Source: Branchiostoma floridae | Lineage: Eukaryota > Chordata > Leptocardii > Amphioxiformes > Branchiostomatidae | Direction of reading: 5' to 3' | Length of the DNA: 64,000 nucleotides | NCBI RefSeq assembly: GCF_000003815.2 | Contig: NW_023365716.1 | Location: 308,760 to 372,759, forward strand | Shown here: positions 21,866 to 31,600 of the stretch, piece after piece | Position numbering within the stretch: the stretch's first letter is position 1 | How the letters are laid out: each line of letters begins with the position of its first letter | Translations under genes and position numbers: made by a program | Notes under the pieces: model-generated | The model's database searches: none | Told to the model about the DNA's origin: nothing | Seen by the model: the letters and a program-made list of their open reading frames with translations, nothing else

Positions 21866-23066
21866 CTACAGTACAATGCTTCTTCATCTGCAATTTATCA
21901 ACTATTTTAATGAAAGATTGTAAATGGCATGTGGAACATCCTTTCATACAAGAACAACTCTTTGCTGGCACACTGTGAATTTGCAATTTTATGGAAAGTT
22001 CTTGGAATGCAGGAAGCTTAATAGGGACACATCCTGTCACATTCAACTAAATGTGACTCAATCTATAGCTGATGGGCTCAATGTGTAGTGCTACATGTAG
22101 CCTTGGGCAAACTTGTCATTGACCAGGTTATATGTATATGTGTCAATGAAGTGCATTTGAAACAAGCTCATCTGTCATGGACATGCTCAGTGTCAGAAAC
22201 TAATCCTTTAAGTAAACAGAGGTTGTCCTAGAACAGCTGCTATGATGATACCAGCTTCTGGTGTTACCCAAAGCCCAAAGTGGGTGTTCCAGGGTTTTCT
22301 CTTTTCCACATTATCAAGTCACAAAAAGGCTTTGTTTATCTGCTTGGTACGATAAAACTTCACTCTGAAAACTGAGAGGTGATCCTACTGGTAAATTTTA
22401 CCCGAACAAAATTAAGCACAACAAGACTATTATTTCTTCATATCAAATGCTTGATTTACAAGGTAAATCTCATGTATATTACCTTAGGCCCTCTGCCCTC
22501 AGACATGCTGCCTATTTAGCTACATAATATGAGCAGGATTCTTTCTCCCACACGCCCCAAAAGTATGATCAATGCACCATCTCTTGACAGAAGTGGCATT
22601 CCCCCAAGACCCCCTACAGGAGGGCCTGCATTCAATAGACATACATTGTATGACCATGTGTTTTTACTCAGCAGCTACACATAGGCTGTTTTATTGTTGT
22701 ATGGCACATGCAAAAGTAGACAAGTAGACACATTTAAGTAGAAATAATTTGAAGAAAAAAAGGCACTGCACAGGTTCTTGAGTCTTAAAGATTGACCATG
22801 CATGGACCTGTGATTACATGGCAATTTCATGGCATTCTCACTGGGAATGTGGGCCTTCTGCCTGAATGTGTTCTAGTTTCCTCACAGCAAGGGGGCTCAT
22901 GGGATTACTTTGAGACAAACTAATTTGCCATGGCTACTTACAAAATGATCTTAGGTAAACAAGAGGCCTTGTGAAGTAGCTACTGGTGTAGAGGTCTGCT
23001 GGTATTACAAGCATTAGTAAGACAGTGCTTGAGCCAATGATGGAATACAATTGCTGAAATACAAGT

Positions 23067-23177
23067 GAGATCACGTGGCGCAGCGGCAGCATGTTAGGCT
23101 CAAGACCGAGACGTCGTGAGTGCGAACCTTAACTTGCCATGTCACCAACCTTGTGCCATTGGGAAAGGCACTTTAAA
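23067..23177 (+). mobile_element. tRNA-derived SINE head, cut by an assembly gap
   Basis: TGGCGCAGCGGCAG resembles an A box and GTGAGTGCGAACC a weak B box, followed by GCCATTGGGAAAGGCACTTTA, the conserved body of the local SINE family. It runs into the gap at 23178. It is not a functional tRNA gene because the cloverleaf stems do not close. Confidence 0.55.
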
Positions 23178-23298
23178 NNNNNNNNNNNNNNNNNNNNNNN
23201 NNNNNNNNNNNNNNNNNNNNNNNNNNNNNNNNNNNNNNNNNNNNNNNNNNNNNNNNNNNNNNNNNNNNNNNNNNNNNNNNNNNNNNNNNNNNNNNNNN
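23178..23298. other. Assembly gap (121 N)
   Basis: A run of N inside the 10-kb inverted-repeat block. The true length is unknown. Confidence 0.99.
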
Positions 23299-24112
23299 GA
23301 GCAAACATAACATAACTGTCTGAATGTTAATGGGAGTAAACGAAGAAATATAATTTCGCAGGTGAAAAGTTGCACTCCTTTCATTGGTGTAACTCTTTCT
23401 CAAACTTATGATACATATACTATCAATGCCAGCGCAAGACCTGCTTGTAGATTATAACAAAGGTCCTCCAGAACCTACGGTACCTCTACACTGGACCATA
23501 CATGATGACAGCAAAGCTACCGTTAAATGAATCATGGTTAACATAGTGAAGCATAATCACCCTTGGAAACTCTGTGCGCTTTATTAATATCATGCAATAA
23601 GAACTATTATGCATAATTATGCATAAACCTAAGAAGAATTATGCATAATTATGCATAACCCCAAGAAACCTTATGCATAATTATGCATAATTATGCATAA
23701 CTCTAAGAAGGGTTATGCATAATTATGCATAATTATGCATAACTAGACTAATCCCCAGGGGGTCATCAATGGCGGCTACGTATTTCTTACATCATTTTTA
23801 CCTATACTACGTGATATCAGCCCATCTGGGTATATGGTTGCTGAGATATGGGAGGTCAGTCAGGAATTAAACTGGAACAGCAGAATTAAACTGGAGGCTG
23901 TTATCTACATCTACATATATATAGTACTGGGCAATGCCACTAGCAGGACTTTGTGCCCAGGGGAGTGAGGATGCCCTAGCAAACCGATGGTGGTCAGACA
24001 AAATAGTGAAAATTGAATTCATTCAATAAACAAAAATAACAGTGCTGTGCTGTACATGCTACGTTGTACACTCTTAGCATGTACACACTAACTCTCCCCT
24101 CTGCTGTCCCCA

Positions 24113-24130
24113 GTGATTGACATGTGCCAG
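24113..24130 (+). pseudogene. Partial copy of the Trx exon acceptor
   Basis: CCCCAG|TGATTGACATGTGCCAG ends just upstream of the true acceptor, TTCGCAG|TGATTGACGTGTACCAG (exon from 24155). About 37-41 bases spanning the polypyrimidine tract and the first 17 exon bases were duplicated. Use of the upstream AG would read into TAACCC, a stop. Confidence 0.65.
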
Positions 24131-24154
24131 TAACCCTAACCCTGCTGTTCGCAG

Positions 24155-25659
24155 TGATTGACGTGTACCAGGCCTGGGCCGGACCGTGCGCTGCCGTGAA
24201 CGGGATGCTCCGCAGGATCAAGAACGAACTGGGAGACGACCTGCTGCGGTTCGCCTCGGTAAGGCCCAAATATGGACTAAAGGCACTGTTTAAGGTTCGC
24301 CTCGGTAAGGCCCAAATATGGATAAAAGCACTGTTTAAGGTTTGCCTCGGTAAGGCCCAAATATGGACTAAAGGCACTGTTTAAGGTTCGCCTCGGTAAG
24401 GCCCAAATATGGATAAAAGCACTGTTTAAGGTTTGCCTCGGTAAGGCCCAAATATGGATAAAAGCACTGTTTAAGGTTTGCCTCGGTAAGGCCCAAATAT
24501 GGACTAAAGGCCCAAATATGGACTACAGGCTTTGTTTTCGCTGAATGAAGAGCTGCTGATCCAGTTCTAAATGTCATCATTGCTTCATGTGTTACAGTTC
24601 ACTTTTCTTGCAGACTGTCAGTATGTGACATGTCTGTGTGCCTTTGTAAGGTCAGTATGTGACATGTCTGTGTGCCTTTGTAAGGTCAGTATGTGACATG
24701 TCTGTGTGCCTTTGTAAGGTCAGTATGTGACATGTCTGTGTGCCTTTGTAAGGTCAGTATGTGACATGTCTGTGTGCCTTTGTAAGGTCAGTATGTGACA
24801 TGTCTGTGTGCCTTTGTAAGGTCAGTATGTGACATGTCTGTGTGCCTTTGTAAGGTCAGTATGTGACATGTCTGTGTGCCTTTGTAAGGTCAGTATGTGA
24901 CATGTCTGTGTGCCTTTGTAAGGTCAGTATGTGACATGTCTGTGTGCCTTTGTAAGGTCAGTATGTGACATGTCTGTGTGCCTTTGTAAGGTCAGTATGT
25001 GACATGTCTGTGTGCCTTTGTAAGGTCAGTATGTGACATGTCTGTGTGCCTTTGTAAGGTCAGTATGTGACATGTCTGTGTGCCTTTGTAAGGTCAGTAT
25101 GTGACATGTCTGTGTGCCTTTGTAAGGTCAGTATGTGACATGTCTGTGTGCCTTTGTAAGGTCAGTATGTGACATGTCTGTGTGCCTTTGTAAGGTCAGT
25201 ATGTGACATGTCTGTGTGCCTTTGTAAGGTCAGTATGTGACATGTCTGTGTGCCTTTGTAAGGTCTGGAGTGTGAATTATACAGATGTTGTCTGCCTCCC
25301 CCCAACCATCCCCCCACCCCCACCCCTTCAGGCTGAAGCTGACAACATCGAGGCGCTGGAGAGATATCGGGGAAGATGTCAGCCAACTTTCCTCTTCTTT
25401 GCAGTAAGCAGTTTCAAATCTTTTATTCAAATTTTTTCTGAATCATCTGCAACATGTTTGAGCTTGATGTTCCTTGAGTAAGAGCGCAAACTGCAAACAC
25501 ACACGAGTGAAAATGAACTGATTATCTCTCCGCACGTTTCAGGGAGGGGAACTTGTGCACGTGATACGAGGCGCGAACGCGCCGCTGATTAATAAAGCCA
25601 TCCCAGACCTGCTGAAGGCGGAACACAGTGTGCTGGAGGACGGGTCCGAGAGGAAAGTG
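24155..25659 (+). CDS. Thioredoxin-domain exons of the NME8-like gene
   Basis: Exons 24155-24258, 25332-25403 and 25543-25659 join in phase 0 to give VIDVYQAWAGPCAAV, then NELGDDLLRFASAEAD, then FLFFAGGELVHVIRGANAPL. The active-site motif is WAGPC: the first of the two thioredoxin cysteines (WCGPC) is alanine, encoded TGG GCC GGA CCG TGC. The disulphide reductase cycle needs both cysteines, so this domain is probably structural, mono-thiol or non-catalytic. The fold is otherwise typical, including the strand FLFFAGGELVHVIRG. Confidence 0.85.
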
Positions 25660-28600
25660 GTACGTATCGCGTCGTTGATATTGCTACACTGGTGTACGTG
25701 GTACGTATCGCATCTTTGCTACACTGGTGTAAGTGGTACGTACCGCGTCTTTGCTACACTGGTGTACGTGGTACGTACCGCGTCTTTGCTACACTGATGT
25801 AAGTGGTACGTACCGCGTCTTTGCTACACTGATGTAAGTGGTATGTACCGCGTCTTTGCTACACTGGTGTAAGTGGTACGTACATCGTAGACCCGGCTAG
25901 GCAATCTTGAGGTGAATTGATACGATAGTGAATCAATACTCTATCTATCTTGGTCACTTTGTGGATGAAAATTCATGCAAAAACTCATTGGAAAATAATA
26001 TGAAAGACAGTGCAGACATGGTGCCCTCTGACCTTTACCCTCTGCCCCCAGATCACCGACCCGATATTTGACCAGGAAGACAAGGAAGCTGATGCAGAGG
26101 AGGAGGAGGAGGAGGCTGGGGAGGAAGGTGGGGCTGTTGCCATGGCAACATGTGGCTGTTTATATATTCTTAACTTGTGTACCCTCTTCTTCTTAAGGCA
26201 GTGTTCTATCAACCACTTTATTACTCTACACAAGTTCTGGAGGTCTTGTATATAGATTAGATTTAAGTTAGAAATTAGAAATAAGTACTAAGTATCTTTG
26301 GTGTGTTCAGGAAAATTGTGATGCTTGAAAAGTAGAGAAATAGCTCAGGTACATTTTTGTACCTCTTACACAAGACGTTGACCTATAAGAAAACCATCAC
26401 TGATGGCTTAACCATGGAGGTAAGCACCCTAGCAGGGGTTAACATGTACATGTGTATGAAGATCACACACAAACTGCAGGTACATGTGTATGAAGATCAC
26501 ACACAAACTGCAGGCATATGTGTATGAAGATCACACACTCATGATAACTAATGTGTCTACAGATGCCGGCCCTCAGAAGGAGGTCACCGTCGCCATCATC
26601 AAGCCTGATGCTGTGCAGGCGGGACATGTGGAGGACATCATACAGAGGGTAACTACATACCTACATAACTTATCTACCTTCATACGGGGGGTACCTACCT
26701 AGCTACATACCTACCTTTCCAAACTTAAGGTGGTTTCTAGTGAAGGTCTGTTAGTTGTAGGGAAATACTGACAAGCCATGTCTAAACATAGTTCCCCCAC
26801 AGCCACCCCGTTGTCTCCATTCTTCATTTCATCTAGTGGGACACAGAGAAAAAGTTGGGCCTCTCATAGAAACTGATAATATATGACCTTGCTATAGGAC
26901 ATACGTGTACTGCAAGTCTCAGGGAATGTAGGAGAAATCTTCACCTCCTGTCAGTTGTAAGGAAATGAGATGGTTAATGTGTAAATTTTCCTTCTGCAGG
27001 TGAAGGATGCTGGGTTTGAGATCCTGGCCCAGGAGGAGAGGATGCTGACGGAGGAGGAAGCTCGGGAGTTCTACAGTCACAAGGCCGATGAGGTGAGCAG
27101 GGATCATCACCAATATAATTGTCACTTGCATATAAAAGTTCATGTTTTATGTGTCACTTGGTAAAGTCCGAAGGCTTGCAAAATGGGTTTGTGTTTATCT
27201 GATGCAGCTGTTGAATTTGGCTGTGTACTAGCTCTGAATAGTGCCAGCTTTCATCCAATGAAGTAGAGATCTAGCACTAATGAATGAACAGCTACATGCT
27301 TTAATTTGTGGATCAAATGTGCCAGACATGCAGCTTGTGACATACTCTGAACTTTTTCTATTCGGGGATGCAGGACCCTGATGTACATTGCTTGTTTCTC
27401 TCCTCTTGCAAAGAAATCAGGATTTGAGTTACGTAAACATCTTTCATTCAAGAGTCAAAGTTGTGTATTCTGAACAGATGTTCCTCTATGCTGACCAGCC
27501 TGCTGTATTTACAAGAGTTGTGTACTAGTTTGTTTGTTTGTTTACAGGAGTTCTTTGACGAGCTGGTAGCGTTCATGGCGAGCGGCCCCTCCCACGTGTT
27601 GGTTCTGTCCAAGGGCGATGATGCAGGCGCAGAGGTCATCGATGAGTGGAGGAAGATCATTGGTCCGTTTGACTCGACCGTTGCCAAGGAGGAGGCACCA
27701 GACAGGTGAGTGGACACTGTTTTGTTTCTGCCACTCCTGTGTGAGCTTGATAAAACAGGCAAGTAAGGGTCAGCAGCCTTGTCAACATCTCAAACACTGA
27801 ATTTTGTGAATCTGATGGCACTAATGTGTTTGGAAACCGCACATTTGACAGTATTTTTTTTTTAAAGCAAAAAAATAACATATTTCAAGAGTAGGTCTGA
27901 AAGAAATGTTTGTGTATATTGATGATGATAACTATGAATGTTACTCTTCCCAAGAAATTGAGATCTTTAATGTTTTGTCCGCAGCTTACGAGCCCAGTAT
28001 GGTACAGACAAGAGCATGAACGCCCTGCACGGCAGCGACTCTCACGAGATGGCCACCAGAGAACTCGCTTTCTTCTTCCCCAACTTCCAGGTCAGTTTCC
28101 AAAAAAATATTCCAGGTCAGCCTTCTTTCTCAAAACTGACTCACACAGTGTTGGTTTTCAAAACCAGTGCCGTCTTGTATCCTAAATACACCTTATGTTC
28201 TCTCCAACTGTTGCTAACTTTTTAGGTCATTCAAAGTTCTTTCTAATAATAGGTTTTTTATAATCCTATGTTTCACAGATTCCCAAGTCAGAAGCGAAGC
28301 CTGCAGAGAAGAGACTGCAGAGAACGCTGGCACTCATCAGGCCCGACGCACTCAAGGAGCACAAGGGTAGGACAGGCTAAAGGGTTTACACACACACAGG
28401 AGCACAAGGGTAGGACAGGCTAAAGGGTTTACACACACAGGAGCACAAGGGTAGGACAGGCTGCAGGGTTTACACACACTCAGGAACACTAAGGGTAGGA
28501 CAGGCTGCAGGGTTTACACACACTCAGGAACACTAGGGTAGGACAGGCTAAAGGGTTTACACACACACAGGAACACTAGGGTAGGACAGGCTAAAGGGTT

Positions 28601-31600
28601 TACACACACCCAGGAGCACAAGGGTAGGGCAGGCTAAAGGGTTTACACACACACAGGAACACAAGGGTAGGACAGGCTAAAGGGTTTACACACACTCAGG
28701 AACACAAGGGTAGGACAGGCTAAAGGGTTTACACACACACAGGAGCACAAGGGTAGGACAGGCTAAAGGGTTTACACACACACAGGAGCACAAGGGTAGG
28801 GCAGGCTAAAGGGTTTACACACACACAGGAGCACAAGGGTAGGACAGGCTAAAGGGTTTACACACACAGGAGCACAAGGGTAGGACAGGCTGCAGGGTTT
28901 ACACACACAGGAGCACAAGGGTAGGACAGGCTAAAGGGTTTACACACACACAGGAGCACAAGGGTAGGACAGGCTAAAGGGTTTACACACACACAGGAGC
29001 ACAAGGGTAGGACAGGCTAAAGGGTTTACACACACAGGAGTACAAGGGTAGGACAGGCTAAAGGGTTTACACACACTCAGGAACACAAGGGTAGGACATG
29101 CTAAAGGGTTTACACACACAGGAGCACAAGGGTAGGACAGGCTAAAGGGTTTACACACACTCAGGAACACAAGGGTAGGACAGGCTAAAGGGTTTACACA
29201 CACAGGAGTACAAGGGTAGGACAGGCTAAAGGGTTTACACACACTCAGGAACACTAAGGGTAGGACAGGCTAAAGGGTTTACACACACTCAGACACAAGG
29301 TAGACAGGCTAAAGGGTTTACACACACACAGATAAAACAGTTTCCCCCCCCCATCGAACCAGCGCCCCGCGAAGGGTTTACACACTCAGGAACACTAGGG
29401 TAGGACAGGCTAAAGGGTTTACACACACTCAGGAGCACAAGGGTAGGACAGGCTAAAGGGTTTACACAACATTCTGTATTGAAATGTAATGCAAGAGTAG
29501 CAGAAAAACTACTCATTTTGTGACCGGAGTCCAGCAGAAACACTGCATCCTATCACAGGGTCATTTCCCAGTTGACAAGGGATCTCTACAATCATCATTT
29601 GACATAGTAATCATGACAAATCCCTGATAGGTAATGGATATGCCTCCCAGATGAGATTGGTTAAGATCCAGGAGGCTGGGTTCACTGTGGTCCTGCTGTA
29701 ATCATGACTAATGACAGGTGTACCCCCTGTAATAACCCCCCTATAATCCCCCCCTGTAATGACCCCCTGTACATGACCCCCCCTGTAATAACCCCCCTGT
29801 AATAACCCCCCTGTACAGATGAGATCCTAGCTAAGATCCAGGAGGCTGGCTTCACAGTGGCCCTGCAGAAGGAGATGCAGCTGACCAAGGACCAGGCAGC
29901 AGAGTTCTACAAGGAGCACGAAGGACAGGTGGGACAGTGTTATATCGTGTATCTGCAGGAGTATTAAATATATAATAGTGTTTCAGGGTGCTTTCACAGC
30001 AAGGACTGCTTTGCATTCACAATGTAACAATGCAAGTTAGACACTAGGACAAACGATTTCTACCTTCCCTCCAACAAAATGCCCAAACAACAAAAGTCCT
30101 GCCTAGTAGTCTCTAGTCCTTAGCAATCATTTTTTGATTAGCTGTGTGATAAAACGGTATTGAAATGTGTACATGTATACTAGGAAGACAGGGAGAGCAA
30201 ATTATATTGAATACGGTAAATCGGCCTTANNNNNNNNNNNNNNNNNNNNNNNNNNNNNNNNNNNNNNNNNNNNNNNNNNNNNNNNNNNNNNNNNNNNNNN
30301 NNNNNNNNNNNNNNNNNNNNNNNNNNNNNNNNNNNNNNNNNNNNNNNNNNNNNNNNNNNNNNNNNNNNNNNNNNNNNNNNNNNNNNNNNNNNNNNNNNNN
30401 NNNNNNNNNNNNNNNNNNNNNNNNNNNNNNNNNNNNNNNNNNNNNNNNNNNNNNNNNNNNNNNNNNNNNNNNNNNNNNNNNNNNNNNNNNNNNNNNNNNN
30501 NNNNNNNNNNNNNNNNNNNNNNNNNNNNNNNNNNNNNNNNNNNNNNNNNNNNNNNNNNNNNNNNNNNNNNNNNNNNNNNNNNNNNNNNNNNNNNNNNNNN
30601 NNNNNNNNNNNNNNNNNNNNNNNNNNNNNNNNNNNNNNNNNNNNNNNNNNNNNNNNNNNNNNNNNNNNNNNNNNNNNNNNNNNNNNNNNNNNNNNNNNNN
30701 NNNNNNNNNNNNNNNNNNNNNNNNNNNNNNNNNNNNNNNNNNNNNNNNNNNNNNNNNNNNNNNNNNNNNNNNNNNNNNNNNNNNNNNNNNNNNNNNNNNN
30801 NNNNNNNNNNNNNNNNNNNNNNNNNNNNNNNNNNNNNNNNNNNNNNNNNNNNNNNNNNNNNNNNNNNNNNNNNNNNNNNNNNNNNNNNNNNNNNNNNNNN
30901 NNNNNNNNNNNNNNNNNNNNNNNNNNNNNNNNNNNNNNNNNNNNNNNNNNNNNNNNNNNNNNNNNNNNNNNNNNNNNNNNNNNNNNNNNNNNNNNNNNNN
31001 NNNNNNNNNNNNNNNNNNNNNNNNNNGAGGGCTCCGGACAGGTGGGTGCACGTTACCACGGTTGCAGGAGGCTCCGGACAGGTGGGTACAGGTTAACATG
31101 GTTACAGGAGGCTGGGGCTGGCCCGGGAGGATGCAGTGGAGCGCTGGAGAGACCTGCTGGGGCCGAAGGAGGTTCCTGTGGCCAAGGAGGAGGCTCCAGA
31201 CAGGTGGGTACATGTTACCATGGTTACAGGAGGCTCCAGACAGGTGGGTACAAGTTACCATGGTTACAGGGGGCTCCGGACAGGTGGGTACAAGTTACCA
31301 TGGTTACAGGGGGCTCCGGACAGGTGGGTACAAGTTACCATGGTTACAGGAGGCTCCGGACAAGTCGGCACATGGTTGTAGTTACCTTTACCCTTTACCC
31401 TTTCCCCCCAGCCTGCGTGCCCAGTTCGCTGTGGAGGACGTCCCCATTAACCAGCTCCACGGCAGTGATGTAACCTTTACCCTTTGCCCTTTACCCCAGC
31501 CTGCGTGCCCAGTTTGCTGTGGAGGACGTCCCCATTAACCAGCTCCACGGCAGTGACAGTGTGGACCATGCAGAGAAGGAAGTTCAGTTCTTCTTCCCCA

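Larger units (their letters stand above)
13828..23902. mobile_element. ~10-kb block with ~520-bp terminal inverted arms
   Basis: The left arm (13828-14346) and right arm (23386-23902) are diverged inverted copies. The tips read AACAGCCTCCAGTTTAATTC, with CCAGTTTAATTC repeated inside; then come CCATTGATGACCCCCTGGGG, arrays of TTATGCATAATTATGCATAA, and AGGTACCGTAGGTTCTGGAG. The interior is AT-rich, has one gap (23178-23298) and holds smaller inverted-repeat elements, SINE pieces and a Penelope-like fragment, but no transposase was recognised. The left flank is ROCO intron sequence cut at GATCGATCA; the right flank does not resume that intron. So it is either a very large non-autonomous element with loss of flanking DNA, or two inverted copies of a ~0.5-kb element at a rearrangement junction. 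Confidence 0.6.

Noticed and set aside
24617-25264. CRISPR-like regular 34-bp repeats
   Set aside because: The units are contiguous with no unique spacers and lie in an intron of a eukaryotic gene; it is a minisatellite.
28940-29543. Minus-strand repetitive proteins (CKPFSLSYPCTPVCVN repeats)
   Set aside because: These are translations of the 43-bp minisatellite in the NME8-like intron.
30165-31538. Very long open frames over 30165-31538 on both strands
   Set aside because: They run through 797 N; only the part near 31108-31203 matches the NDK2 domain.
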